From the NCBI RefSeq assembly GCF_040371945.1, contig NZ_BAABWS010000002.1, forward strand, positions 558,001 through 622,000: 64,000 bases of DNA, read 5' to 3'. The first letter of the stretch is position 1; each line of letters begins with the position of its first letter. A model generated the notes under the pieces. It saw only the letters and a program-made list of their open reading frames with translations, searched no databases and was not told where the DNA came from. The position numbers were made by a program, and so were the translations under genes. This DNA is from Litorivita sp040371945 (lineage in GTDB: Bacteria; Pseudomonadota; Alphaproteobacteria; Rhodobacterales; Rhodobacteraceae). This document shows positions 33,155-42,316 of the stretch, piece after piece.

Positions 33155-33360
33155 CGGGCTTTGACTGGCCCGTGTTGATGCGGGCGGGGATCCACGGGCT
33201 TGGCCTGTCCCCGCGTGAATTTTGGCGCCTGACCCCGGCCGAGCTGCGGCTGATGCTGGGCGAGGGCGGCGGGGTGGTCCCGCTGGCGCGATCGCGGCTC
33301 GACGAGCTGCTCAAAGCCTATCCCGATGCCGAAGGAGGCAAGAACGATGAGTCAATTTGA
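33151..33360 (+). CDS. GTA second tail chaperone (gp10.1)
   Basis: A 69-residue protein in the orfg10.1 position (rcc01693-like). It starts with GTG at 33151 and shows FDWPVLMRAGIHGLGLSPREFWRLTPAELRLML. In many phages the second chaperone part is reached by ribosomal frameshifting; here it is a separate gene overlapping gp10 by 4 bp. It overlaps the tape measure gene by 14 bp. Confidence 0.88.
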   Translation: MTGFDWPVLMRAGIHGLGLSPREFWRLTPAELRLMLGEGGGVVPLARSRLDELLKAYPDAEGGKNDESI

Positions 33361-33937
33361 CGGTTTGGACAATCTGGACATGCAAGTGTCCGCATTGGAG
33401 GCCACATTGGGCGATGCCGCCGTGGTCGCGGCCAGTTTCAACGAGGAACTGCGCACAATCCGCACCACGCTTTCGGGCACGCAAACCGATGTGGCGACCT
33501 TGGAAAAGGGGCTCAGCCGCGGTTTGCGCAAGGCCTTTGATAGCGCGGTTTTCGACGGCGCGCGCCTGTCCGATGTGTTGCGCGAGGTGGCGCAGACCAT
33601 GGCCAACACGGCCTATAATCAAGCGCTCAAACCCGTCACCGACCAAGTCGGCAGCACCATCGCCCAAGGCATCGGATCGCTCGTCGGCGCGGCGATGCCC
33701 TTTGGCAATACCGGTCTGTTTGGCGGCGGGAAAAACGCGGCGGCCATGGGCTATGACAGCTCGATGAGTTCGGTGATGAGCGCCTCGGAGCGCCAAAGCA
33801 AGACCCAGCAGGTCGCCGCCCCCGTCAGCGTGGTGATGAATATCTCCACCCCCGATGCGGCCAGCTTCCAGCGCAGCCAAGCGCAGATCGCCGCCGAAAT
33901 GTCGCGCGCGCTCAGCCGCGGGCAACGCAACCGCTAA
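33347..33937 (+). CDS. GTA tape measure protein (gp11), short
   Basis: A 196-residue tape measure. It is helical at the N-terminus (LDNLDMQVSALEATLGDAAVVAASFNEELRTIR), has a glycine-rich membrane-active-like middle (IAQGIGSLVGAAMPFGNTGLFGGG) and a C-terminus ending MSRALSRGQRNR. Tape measures of siphophages usually run to 700-1500 residues; this length is normal for RcGTA-type particles and matches a short tail. A perfect AAGGAGG site precedes the ATG at 33347. Confidence 0.92.
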   Translation: MSQFDGLDNLDMQVSALEATLGDAAVVAASFNEELRTIRTTLSGTQTDVATLEKGLSRGLRKAFDSAVFDGARLSDVLREVAQTMANTAYNQALKPVTDQVGSTIAQGIGSLVGAAMPFGNTGLFGGGKNAAAMGYDSSMSSVMSASERQSKTQQVAAPVSVVMNISTPDAASFQRSQAQIAAEMSRALSRGQRNR

Positions 33938-33994
33938 CAGCAAACAGACCGGCGCGCGGGCCGCGCGTCCATACGGATTTTGAGGAGCACGACA

Positions 33995-34627
33995 ATGGGA
34001 TTTCATGAAACGCGGTTTCCCGCTTCGCTCAGCTTTGGCTCTGTCGGCGGGCCGGAGCGGCGCACCGATGTGGTGACGCTGGCCAACGGATACGAGGAGC
34101 GCAACACGCCTTGGGCCCATTCGCGCCGCCGCTATGATGCGGGCGTCTCAATGCGCAGCCTTGACGATATCGAGACCTTGATCTCGTTCTTCGAGGCCCG
34201 CAACGGGCAGGTGAACGGCTTTCGCTGGAAGGATTGGGCCGATTACAAATCCTGCCCCGCCTCGGCCGATATCACCTATGACGATCAGGTGATTGCCATC
34301 GGCGACGAGATCAACGCCAGCTTTCAATTGACCAAAACCTACCGCTCCGGCGATCAAAGCTATATCCGCCCGATCACCAAACCGGTGCGCGGCACGGTGC
34401 GCGTCGGTGTGGCGGGCGACGAGATGCAAGAGGGTATCCACTATGAGGTCGATACCGCGACGGGGATTATCACCTTTGTGCATCCGCCCAACGAAGGCTT
34501 TGAAATCACGGCCGGATTCGAATTCGACGTGCCGGTGCGTTTTGACACCGACCGGATCCAGACCTCGGTCTCTTCCTTTCGTGCGGGCAATGTGCCCTCG
34601 GTGCCGGTGGTCGAGGTGCGCGTGTGA
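33995..34627 (+). CDS. GTA distal tail protein (gp12, DUF2460)
   Basis: A 210-residue protein of the DUF2460 family. It has FHETRFPASLSFGSVGGPERRTDVVTLANGYEERN near the start, the conserved FFEARNGQVNGFRWKDWADYKS and the end SFRAGNVPSVPVVEVRV. It forms the ring between tail tube and hub. The ATG at 33995 has GAGGAG upstream; a TTG 15 bp earlier is less likely. It overlaps the hub gene by 1 bp. Confidence 0.95.
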   Translation: MGFHETRFPASLSFGSVGGPERRTDVVTLANGYEERNTPWAHSRRRYDAGVSMRSLDDIETLISFFEARNGQVNGFRWKDWADYKSCPASADITYDDQVIAIGDEINASFQLTKTYRSGDQSYIRPITKPVRGTVRVGVAGDEMQEGIHYEVDTATGIITFVHPPNEGFEITAGFEFDVPVRFDTDRIQTSVSSFRAGNVPSVPVVEVRV

Positions 34628-35511
34628 TGGCCTATTCCGAAGCGTTCAAATCCCATCTCGCCTCTGGGGCGACCACGGTGTGCCGCACATGGGCGATTAT
34701 CCGGCGCGATGGCACGGTGTTCGGCTTTACCGATCACGACCGCGACCTGACCTTTGACGGGATCACCTTCAAGGCCGACAGCGGGCTGACTGCGATGGCT
34801 TTGGCGCAATCCACAGGCCTGTCGGTCGACAACAGCGAAGCCATCGGCGCATTGCGCGCGGCAGCCATCACCGAGGCCGATATCGAGGCGGGCCGTTTTG
34901 ACGGGGCGCAGGTGGTGTCGTGGCTGGTCAATTGGGCCGATATCTCGCAACACGAGACACAGTTTCGCGGCTCGATCGGTGAATTGCGCCGCACCAACGG
35001 GGCTTTTACCGCCGAATTGCGCGGGCTGACCGAGGCGCTGAACCGTCCCATGGGGCGGGTCTATCAAAAGCCCTGCAGCGCGGTTCTGGGCGATGCGGCC
35101 TGCGGGTTTGACCGCGCGGCGGCAGGGTTTTTCGCCGATGTTGCGGTCGAGGCGGTCGAAGAGCGGCAGGTGTTCCGCTTTGACGGGCTGACCGGTTTTG
35201 ACGTCGCATGGTTCGAACGCGGCCGCATGATCGGGCAAAGCGGTGCCTGCGCAGGCCTGACCGGTATGATCAAACGCGACTATTTTGACGAGGAAACCCG
35301 CGTCATCGAGCTTTGGGCGCCGATGCGTGCGCCGATTGTGGCGGGCGATATGATCCGCATCGAGGCGGGGTGTGACAAACGCATGAAAACCTGCCAGCTC
35401 AAGTTCAACAACCTGCTCAATTACCAAGGGTTTCCTGACATTCCTGGCGATGACTGGACGGTGATCCCGCCCAGCCAGAGCGGCACCACCGGCGGCGGGA
35501 GCCGTCGCTGA
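34627..35511 (+). CDS. GTA tail hub protein (gp13, DUF2163)
   Basis: A 294-residue hub protein, DUF2163 family. Two cysteine pairs, CSAVLGDAAC (CX8C) and CDKRMKTC (CX6C, followed by QLKFNNLLNYQGFPDIPGDD), match the pattern for an iron-sulfur cluster as described for the hub of RcGTA and of related phage tail-tip proteins. The hub links distal tail and megatron. The ATG at 34627 overlaps the gp12 stop; a GTG one codon earlier is possible. Confidence 0.94.
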   Translation: MAYSEAFKSHLASGATTVCRTWAIIRRDGTVFGFTDHDRDLTFDGITFKADSGLTAMALAQSTGLSVDNSEAIGALRAAAITEADIEAGRFDGAQVVSWLVNWADISQHETQFRGSIGELRRTNGAFTAELRGLTEALNRPMGRVYQKPCSAVLGDAACGFDRAAAGFFADVAVEAVEERQVFRFDGLTGFDVAWFERGRMIGQSGACAGLTGMIKRDYFDEETRVIELWAPMRAPIVAGDMIRIEAGCDKRMKTCQLKFNNLLNYQGFPDIPGDDWTVIPPSQSGTTGGGSRR

Positions 35512-35512
35512 T

Positions 35513-35968
35513 ATGGGGCATTTGGGGGATCAGATCGTCTCGGCGGCGCGCGGCTGGATCGGCACGCCATACATGCACCAAGCCAGCACCAAAGGCGCGG
35601 GCACCGATTGCCTCGGGCTGTTGCGCGGCGTGTGGCGCGAGGTGCTGGGCGCGGAGCCGGAAGCCGTGCCCGCCTATACGCAGGACTGGTCCGAGCCGCA
35701 GGGCGACGAGCGGCTTTGGCGCGCGGCCAAGGCGCATTTGATCGCCAAACCCTTGGGCAATCCGGCCCCTGGGGATGTGTTGCTGTTCCGGATGCGGGCA
35801 GGGGGCGTGGCCAAACACCTCGGCCTGCAAGGCCAAGTGCCGCTGACCGGCGGCACACCGACATTCATTCACGCCTATTCGGGCCATGCGGTTGTTGAAA
35901 GCCCGCTGAGCCTGCCATGGCAGCGCCGCATCGTGGCGCGATTTGCTTTTCCTGAGGAGACTGTGTGA
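35513..35968 (+). CDS. GTA tail peptidase (gp14, NlpC/P60)
   Basis: A 151-residue NlpC/P60-type cell-wall peptidase. The catalytic Cys33 lies in GTDCLGLLRG, and His102 in AKHLGLQ is the probable second residue. In RcGTA the protein helps the particle pass the recipient's peptidoglycan. It begins one base after the hub stop and overlaps the megatron gene by 1 bp. Confidence 0.94.
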   Translation: MGHLGDQIVSAARGWIGTPYMHQASTKGAGTDCLGLLRGVWREVLGAEPEAVPAYTQDWSEPQGDERLWRAAKAHLIAKPLGNPAPGDVLLFRMRAGGVAKHLGLQGQVPLTGGTPTFIHAYSGHAVVESPLSLPWQRRIVARFAFPEETV

Positions 35969-38900
35969 TGGCGACGATCCTTTTATCTGCGGCGGGTGCG
36001 GCGATCGGCGGCTCGGTGGGCGGTACGCTTTTGGGGGTCTCGGCGGCGGCCGTGGGCCGTTTGGCGGGGGCCACATTGGGCCGCGCGATTGATCAACGCA
36101 TCATGGGCAACGGCGCCGAGGCGGTCGAGCAGGGGCAGATCGAACGCTTCCGCCTGACCGGTTCGGGAGAGGGCGACCCGATTGCTCAAGTCTACGGGCG
36201 CATGCGCGTAGGCGGGCATGTGATTTGGGCGACCAATTTTGCCGAAACGGTTTCGGTCTCGGGCGGCGGCAAGGGCGCGCCGCGTCCCACTGTGCGCAAC
36301 TATAGCTATACGGTCAGCCTCGCGGTTGCGGTCTGCGAGGGCGAGATCACCAGCATTGGCCGCATTTGGGCCGATGGCAGCGAGATCGCGCGCGACAGCC
36401 TCAATATGCGCGTCTACACCGGCGCGAAGGACCAATTGCCCGATCCCAAAATGGAAGCGGTCGAGGGGGCGGGCAATGTGCCGGCCTATCGCGGCACGGC
36501 CTATGTGGTGTTCGAGGACCTGCCGTTGGAGCAATTCGGCAACCGCGTGCCGCAGTTCTCTTTCGAGGTGGTGCGCCCCGCGCAACCCGGCACCGAGAGC
36601 CACAATACCGACCCTTCCTTTGGCATCCAAGGCGTCGCCATGATGCCGGGAAGCGGGGAATATGCCTTGGCCACCACGCCGGTGCATTTCTCCTACGGCG
36701 CAGGGCAATCGGCGTTGGCCAATGTCAATTCGCCCTCGGGAAAATCCGACTATGCCACCTCGCTTGAGGCCCTGAGCGAGGAATTGCCCAATTGCGGCTC
36801 GGTCTCCTTGATCGTCAGCTGGTTCGGCAATGACCTGCGCGCGGCGCATTGCGACATCAAACCCAAGGTGGAGCAGACCCAATTCGACGGTCAGGAAATG
36901 CCTTGGGCCGTCGCGGGCGAGATGCGCAGCACGGCCGATCTGGTGCCCTTCGATCCCGAAGGCCGTCCGATTTATGGCGGCACGCCTGCGGACGCATCGG
37001 TGATCGAGGCGATCCAAGCCACGCAAGCGGGCGGCCAAGGGGTGATGTATTACCCGTTTATCTTGATGGATCAGGTGGACGGAAACAGCTTGCCCGATCC
37101 CTATTCGGGTGCCGCCGCGCAGCCCAAATTGCCGTGGCGCGGGCGGATTACGCTTATGGATGCGCCGGGGCAGGCCGGATCGAGCGACGCCACCGCCGCC
37201 GCCGAGGCCGAAGTGGCAGCGTTTTTCGGCACGGCCACGGCGGCAGATTTTGCCATCTCCGGCGAAACGGTCAGTTACTCCGGCCCTGACGAGTGGCGCT
37301 ACAATCGCTTTATCTTGCACCAAGCCGCGCTTTGCGCTGCGGCGGGCGGGGTCGAGGCCTTTTGCATCGGCTCCGAAATGCGCGGGCTGACCCAAATTCG
37401 CGGCGCGAACGGCAGCTTTCCGGCGGTGACGGCCTTGATCGATTTGGCCGCCCAATGCCGCGCGATCCTCGGACCGCAGTGCAAAATCGGCTATGCGGCG
37501 GATTGGACGGAGTATTTCGGATACCAACCCCAAGACGGAAGCGGTGATCGCTATTTTCACCTCGATCCGCTTTGGGCCGACGCCAATATCGATTTCGTCG
37601 GGATCGACAACTACATGCCCCTTTCCGATTGGCGCGACGGGACCGAGCATAGCGATTCTGATTGGGGCACGATCTATAATCTCGATTACCTCAAGGACAA
37701 TATCGAGGGCGGCGAGGGCTATGATTGGTATTACCATTCGGTCGATGCGCGCGCGGCGCAAATCCGCACGCCGATCACCGATGGCGACCACGGCGAGCCG
37801 TGGGTTTACCGCTACAAGGATATCAAGAACTGGTGGCTGAACGCGCATCACGAACGCATTGGCGGTCTGCGCCAAAGCAATCCCACCGCGTGGGAGCCGA
37901 TGTCGAAACCGGTCTGGTTCACCGAACTGGGCTGCGCTGCGGTGGACAAAGGCACCAATCAGCCGAATAAATTCCTCGACCCGAAATCGTCGGAATCGAG
38001 CCTGCCGCGCTACTCCAACGGGCGGCGCGACGAGTTGATGCAGATGCAATATCTGCGCGCCATGTTCGGCTATTGGAACGATCCGGCGAACAACCCCGTC
38101 AGCGAGGTTTACGGCGCGCCGATGCTCGATATGAGCCGTGCCCATGTCTGGGCGTGGGATGCGCGGCCCTATCCGTTCTTTCCCAACAATCGCGGGTTTT
38201 GGAGCGACGGCGACAATTACGCGCGCGGCCATTGGATGACAGGGCGCAGCGGCTCGCGCCCCCTGTCCGATGTGGTGGCCGAGATCTGCAAACGTGCTGG
38301 CGTGGCCAGCTTCGATGTCTCCGAGCTTTACGGCTATCTGCGCGGATATACCCGCGCCGAGGTCGCCCCCGCGCGCACGGCGTTGCAGCCCTTGATGCTG
38401 CGCTACGGCTTTGATGCGGTGGAGCGTGGCGGCACCCTCAAATTCATCATGCGTGACGGGCTCAATGACATCGAGGTGTCGCGCGATGAAATGGCCGTGG
38501 CCAAGGAGCTTGACGGTCTGATCGAGGAAACCCGCACCGCCGAGGCCGAACTCACGGGCCGCGTGCGGATGCGGTTTGTGCAGGCCGAGGGCGATTTCGA
38601 CGTGGTCGCCGAAGAGGCGGTCCTGCCCGACGAGGCGACCCATGCGGTGGCGGCGACCGAAGTGCCTTTGTCCTTGACCCGAGCCGAAGGGCGCCAAGTG
38701 GTCGAACGCTGGCTGTCGGAGGCGCGCGTGGCGCGCGATGTGGTGCGCTTTGCCTTGCCGCCGTCGAAGCTGCCGCTGGGGGCGGGGGATATCTTGCGGC
38801 TCGACAATGACGGGGTGCCCGCGCGCTATCGCATCGACCGCGTCGAGCAGGGCGACAAGCAACTCGTTGAGGCCGTGCGTATCGAGCCGGAAACCTATCG

Positions 38901-39885
38901 CCCGATCGATATGGCCGATGATGCGGCGACGGTGCGCGCCTTCACGCCGCCCTTGCCGGTCTTCCCGCTTTTCCTCGATCTGCCGCTGATGACCGGCGAG
39001 GAAGTGCCCCATGCGCCGCATTTGGCCGTCACCGCAGAGCCTTGGCCCGGAACGGCGGCGCTTTATGCCTCGGGCTCGGATGCGGGCTACAGCCTTGATC
39101 AATTGATCTCGACCCGCTCGACGCTGGGCGTCACCGAAACGGCGATGTTTGCGGCCTCCATGGGGATCATCGACCACGGCGAGGGGCTGGTGGTCAAGCT
39201 CACCTCGGGCGCCTTGTCGGGCATTGACGACGAGGCCTTGCTCAACGGCGGCAACCTGATGGCCATCGGGGATGGCAGCGCCGGAAATTGGGAGCTGTTC
39301 CAGTTCCGCGATGCGCAATTGGTGGGCGAGAACACCTATCTGCTCAAACACCGTTTGCGCGGGCAGCTTGGCTCTGATGTTCTTATGCCGTCGCAATGGC
39401 CCGCGGGGTCCTATGTGGTGGCGCTGGACGGGATACCGCAGCAGATCACATTGGCCGCCAGCCAGCGCAACATCGCGCGCCACTACCGCATCGGCCCTGC
39501 GCAGCGCAGCTATGACGATCCGTCCTTCGTGCACCGGATCGAGGCCTTCGACGGGGTCGGCCTGCGCCCCTATGCGCCGGTGCATCTGCGCGCCGATCCG
39601 ATAGCGGGGGGCGATTACGCCATCTCGTGGATCCGCCGCACGCGCATAGCCGGTGACGGGTGGGATACGATCGAGGTGCCGCTGGGAGAGGAAAGCGAAA
39701 GCTATCTTTTGCAAATCCGTCTGGGCGGGGCTTTGGTGCGCGAGCAAATCCTGACCGTGCCAAGCTGGACCTATAGCGCCGCGATGCAGGTCGCTGATGG
39801 CACGGCGGGCGGTTTCGAGGTCACGGTGGCGCAAATTTCCGCGAGCTATGGCGCGGGGGCAAAGCGCAGCCTCGCGGTTGCCTGA
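35968..39885 (+). CDS. GTA megatron / host-specificity tail tip protein (gp15)
   Basis: A 1305-residue tail tip protein, the largest in the cluster. The N-terminus (first 50 residues) is Gly/Ala-rich and hydrophobic, as expected of the part that may cross the recipient membrane. A glycoside-hydrolase-like TIM barrel (GTA_TIM) spans about residues 430-730, with FCIGSEMRGLTQIRG, VGIDNYMPLSDWRDG and KPVWFTELGC, the latter two holding candidate acidic residues. A phage-tail domain follows (about 780-1000), then beta-rich C-terminal domains that probably bind the recipient. Last gene of the GTA operon. Confidence 0.95.
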   Translation: MATILLSAAGAAIGGSVGGTLLGVSAAAVGRLAGATLGRAIDQRIMGNGAEAVEQGQIERFRLTGSGEGDPIAQVYGRMRVGGHVIWATNFAETVSVSGGGKGAPRPTVRNYSYTVSLAVAVCEGEITSIGRIWADGSEIARDSLNMRVYTGAKDQLPDPKMEAVEGAGNVPAYRGTAYVVFEDLPLEQFGNRVPQFSFEVVRPAQPGTESHNTDPSFGIQGVAMMPGSGEYALATTPVHFSYGAGQSALANVNSPSGKSDYATSLEALSEELPNCGSVSLIVSWFGNDLRAAHCDIKPKVEQTQFDGQEMPWAVAGEMRSTADLVPFDPEGRPIYGGTPADASVIEAIQATQAGGQGVMYYPFILMDQVDGNSLPDPYSGAAAQPKLPWRGRITLMDAPGQAGSSDATAAAEAEVAAFFGTATAADFAISGETVSYSGPDEWRYNRFILHQAALCAAAGGVEAFCIGSEMRGLTQIRGANGSFPAVTALIDLAAQCRAILGPQCKIGYAADWTEYFGYQPQDGSGDRYFHLDPLWADANIDFVGIDNYMPLSDWRDGTEHSDSDWGTIYNLDYLKDNIEGGEGYDWYYHSVDARAAQIRTPITDGDHGEPWVYRYKDIKNWWLNAHHERIGGLRQSNPTAWEPMSKPVWFTELGCAAVDKGTNQPNKFLDPKSSESSLPRYSNGRRDELMQMQYLRAMFGYWNDPANNPVSEVYGAPMLDMSRAHVWAWDARPYPFFPNNRGFWSDGDNYARGHWMTGRSGSRPLSDVVAEICKRAGVASFDVSELYGYLRGYTRAEVAPARTALQPLMLRYGFDAVERGGTLKFIMRDGLNDIEVSRDEMAVAKELDGLIEETRTAEAELTGRVRMRFVQAEGDFDVVAEEAVLPDEATHAVAATEVPLSLTRAEGRQVVERWLSEARVARDVVRFALPPSKLPLGAGDILRLDNDGVPARYRIDRVEQGDKQLVEAVRIEPETYRPIDMADDAATVRAFTPPLPVFPLFLDLPLMTGEEVPHAPHLAVTAEPWPGTAALYASGSDAGYSLDQLISTRSTLGVTETAMFAASMGIIDHGEGLVVKLTSGALSGIDDEALLNGGNLMAIGDGSAGNWELFQFRDAQLVGENTYLLKHRLRGQLGSDVLMPSQWPAGSYVVALDGIPQQITLAASQRNIARHYRIGPAQRSYDDPSFVHRIEAFDGVGLRPYAPVHLRADPIAGGDYAISWIRRTRIAGDGWDTIEVPLGEESESYLLQIRLGGALVREQILTVPSWTYSAAMQVADGTAGGFEVTVAQISASYGAGAKRSLAVA

Positions 39886-39904
39886 GAGTAAATGTACATA
39901 AAAA

Positions 39905-39940
39905 CAAAGGGCTGCGCGGGAATATTCTCGTGCGGCCCTT
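39905..39940 (+). terminator. Weak candidate terminator of the GTA operon
   Basis: AAGGGCTGCG pairs with TGCGGCCCTT across a loop of about 15 bases, 20 bp past the megatron stop, but no T run follows. Termination here may need Rho, or transcripts may run into cysE. Confidence 0.3.
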
Positions 39941-40101
39941 GGGCGATTGCGCGTTGGCGCACAAGCCATTCGCGCCCGAAATCGCCGAGATCACAGCTTT
40001 GCATTTCCGCATCCCGCCCGATCTGCTATAGAGGTTCGAAATCAAAACCCTCTGTCGCACGCAGATTTGCACGCGACCGGATGCTTATGAGGCAAGGCAC
40101 C

Positions 40102-40911
40102 ATGGCCGAGAAACGCGCAAAACTGTCCCAAATCGATCCCGTTTGGACCCGTATTTTGGAAGAATCCCGTCAGGCCGTCACGGACGAGCCGCTGCTCGGC
40201 GGATTGGTCCACGGCTGCATCTTGCACCACGAGACGCTGGAGGATGCGCTGTCCTACCGCTTTGCGCAAAAACTGGCCTCGGGCGAGATGTCCGAACAAT
40301 TGCTGCGCGAGATCGCCGATGCGGCCTATGCCGCCGATCCCGAGTTGGGCCAAGCGGCGCGCGCCGATATCATTGCGGTGTTTGAACGCGATCCGGCCTG
40401 CCATCGCTATATCCAGCCGCTGATTTTCTTCAAAGGGTTTCAGGCGATCCAAGCCTACCGCATCGGCCATTGGCTGTGGCGTCAGGGGCGGCGCGATCTG
40501 GCCTATTTCGTGCAAATGCGCGTTTCCGAACAATTCGGCGTCGATATCCATCCGGCTTGCCGCGTCGGCAAGGGGCTGTTCCTCGATCATGCCCATGCCA
40601 TCGTGATCGGCGAAACCGCCGTGGTCGGCGATAACGTGTCGATCCTGCATTCGGTGACTTTGGGCGGGACCGGCAAGGAAGACGAGGACCGCCACCCGAA
40701 AATCGGCAATGGCGTGTTGATCGGGGCAGGGGCCAAGGTCTTGGGCAATATCGAGATCGGCCATTGCAGCCGCATCGCCGCCGGATCGGTGGTTCTGGCC
40801 GATGTGCCGTGCTGCAAAACCGTGGCAGGCGTGCCCGCCAAAGTCGTCGGCGAGGCGGGCTGTGATCAACCTTCGGTCTCGATGAACCAATTGATCGGCG
40901 CGCGCGAATAA
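40102..40911 (+). CDS. cysE: Serine O-acetyltransferase
   Basis: A 269-residue enzyme that makes O-acetylserine from serine and acetyl-CoA, the first step of cysteine synthesis. The N-terminal helical domain (DPVWTRILEESRQAV, then LVHGCILHHETLEDALSYRFA) is followed by the left-handed hexapeptide repeat domain with DIHPACRVGKGLFLDHAHAIVIGETAVVGDNVSILHSVTLGGTG. The start at 40102 (MAEKRAKLSQIDPVW) is chosen; the frame stays open 70 codons upstream without family sequence. It sits right after the GTA cluster, a neighbourhood shared with other Rhodobacterales as far as I recall. Confidence 0.96.
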   Translation: MAEKRAKLSQIDPVWTRILEESRQAVTDEPLLGGLVHGCILHHETLEDALSYRFAQKLASGEMSEQLLREIADAAYAADPELGQAARADIIAVFERDPACHRYIQPLIFFKGFQAIQAYRIGHWLWRQGRRDLAYFVQMRVSEQFGVDIHPACRVGKGLFLDHAHAIVIGETAVVGDNVSILHSVTLGGTGKEDEDRHPKIGNGVLIGAGAKVLGNIEIGHCSRIAAGSVVLADVPCCKTVAGVPAKVVGEAGCDQPSVSMNQLIGARE

Positions 40912-40933
40912 CGCCCCGCGCCCGTTGCACATG

Positions 40934-40964
40934 AAAACGCCCGCAGCTTTGTGCGGGCGTTTTT
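40934..40964. terminator. Bidirectional terminator, cysE and pdhC
   Basis: A perfect 12-bp stem AAAACGCCCGCA/TGCGGGCGTTTT with a 6-base loop between convergent genes, T-rich on both strands. Confidence 0.92.
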
Positions 40965-40986
40965 GGTTTTCACTCTGCACGCCGGA

Positions 40987-42306
40987 TCAGGCCAGCATCG
41001 CAATCGGGTTTTCCAGATTGTCGACGATATGTTTGAGCAGCTCCGCCCCCAGCGCCCCGTCGATCACGCGGTGATCGACCGATAGCGTCACAGACATCAC
41101 CGTCGCGACCTCCAATGCGCCGTCCTTGCCGACGACGGGTTTTTTCACACCCGCACCAACTGCGAGAATTGCGCCGTGTGGCGGGTTGATTACGGCGTCA
41201 AAATTGTCAATTCCGAACATTCCGAGGTTCGAGATGGCAAAGCTGCCGCCTTGGTATTCATGCGGCGCAAGCTTGCGGTCGCGGGCGCGGGCGGCGAGGT
41301 CTTTCATCTCGGCCGAGAGCGCCGAGAGCGATTTCATCTCGGCATCTTTGAGCACCGGCGTGAACAATCCGCCCTCGATCGCCACGGCCACGGCCACATC
41401 CGACGGGGTCAGTTGCAAGACCCGATCACCCGCCCAAACCGCATTGGCGGCGGGCACGGCTTGCAGCGCCAAGGCGCAGGCTTTGATGATGAAATCATTG
41501 ACCGACAGTTTCACGCCACGCGCCTCAAGCTGTGCGTTCAACTCGCCGCGGAATTTGAGCAGCGCATCGAGACGGATATCGCGGCGCAGATAGAAATGCG
41601 GGATCGATTGTTTGGCCTCGGTCAACCGTGCGGCGATGGTTTTGCGCATGCCGTTGAGCGGGATTTCCTCATAGGCGCGATCCTCATACATGCGTTTGAC
41701 CGCGTCGGCGGCAGGGCCGCTGGCCATCGGAGCAGGGGCTGCGGCGGGCGCAGCAGAGGCCGCGGGTGCGGCGGCGCTTGCGGCAGGGGCCGAGGCGCCC
41801 GCTGTGGTCCCCTCGACATCCGCCTTGACGATCCGGCCTTTGGGGCCGGAGCCTGTGATCGCCGACAGGTCCACGCCTTTGTCCGCCGCGATCCGGCGCG
41901 CCAGAGGGGAGGCGAAAATGCGTGTTCCGTCAGAGGCTTGCGGTGCAGATGGGGCAGAGGTGACCTCAGCCTTAGCGGCAGGCGCCGCCGCCGCCTCTGG
42001 AGCCGCGACGGCTTTTGCCGCCGGTGCCGCCGCAGGGGCCGCGCCAATGTCATCAGCGCTTTCACCCTCTTCCAAGAGCACCGCAATGGCGGTGTTGACC
42101 TTCACATTCTCGGAGCCTTCGGTCACGAGGATCTTGCCGATCACCCCTTCGTCGACGGCTTCGAATTCCATCGTCGCCTTATCGGTTTCGATCTCGGCCA
42201 GCAGATCGCCGGAGGAGACGGTGTCGCCCTCCTTGACCAGCCATTTGGCCAATGTTCCCTCTTCCATCGTCGGCGAGAGGGCGGGCATCAGGATTTCTGT
42301 CGGCAT
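40987..42306 (-). CDS. pdhC: Pyruvate dehydrogenase E2, dihydrolipoamide acetyltransferase
   Basis: A 439-residue E2 core subunit. One N-terminal lipoyl domain carries the modified lysine in EIETDKATMEFEAVDEG (about residue 43). A long Ala/Pro linker leads to the peripheral subunit-binding domain (FASPLARRIAADKGVDLSAITGSGPKGRIVKADV) and the catalytic domain, which ends with the active-site histidine in VDHRVIDGALGAELL. It transfers acetyl to CoA. Last gene of pdhA-pdhB-pdhC. Confidence 0.97.
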   Translation of the reverse strand: MPTEILMPALSPTMEEGTLAKWLVKEGDTVSSGDLLAEIETDKATMEFEAVDEGVIGKILVTEGSENVKVNTAIAVLLEEGESADDIGAAPAAAPAAKAVAAPEAAAAPAAKAEVTSAPSAPQASDGTRIFASPLARRIAADKGVDLSAITGSGPKGRIVKADVEGTTAGASAPAASAAAPAASAAPAAAPAPMASGPAADAVKRMYEDRAYEEIPLNGMRKTIAARLTEAKQSIPHFYLRRDIRLDALLKFRGELNAQLEARGVKLSVNDFIIKACALALQAVPAANAVWAGDRVLQLTPSDVAVAVAIEGGLFTPVLKDAEMKSLSALSAEMKDLAARARDRKLAPHEYQGGSFAISNLGMFGIDNFDAVINPPHGAILAVGAGVKKPVVGKDGALEVATVMSVTLSVDHRVIDGALGAELLKHIVDNLENPIAMLA

Positions 42307-42316
42307 CTCTCTCTCC

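Noticed and set aside
33140..33165. Programmed frameshift joining gp10 and gp10.1
   Set aside because: The second gene has its own GTG start overlapping the first stop as GTGA, and no slippery heptamer was seen, so two separate proteins are simpler.
25720..39885. An ordinary siphophage prophage
   Set aside because: Integrase, repressor, replication, lysis genes and attachment sites are missing, base composition matches the surroundings, and the gene set and order equal those of RcGTA.
35983..39969. A 1328-codon open frame on the minus strand opposite the megatron gene
   Set aside because: The plus strand encodes recognisable GTA tail-tip domains; long antisense frames are a by-product of GC-rich codon use, and the translation is low-complexity with no known motif.
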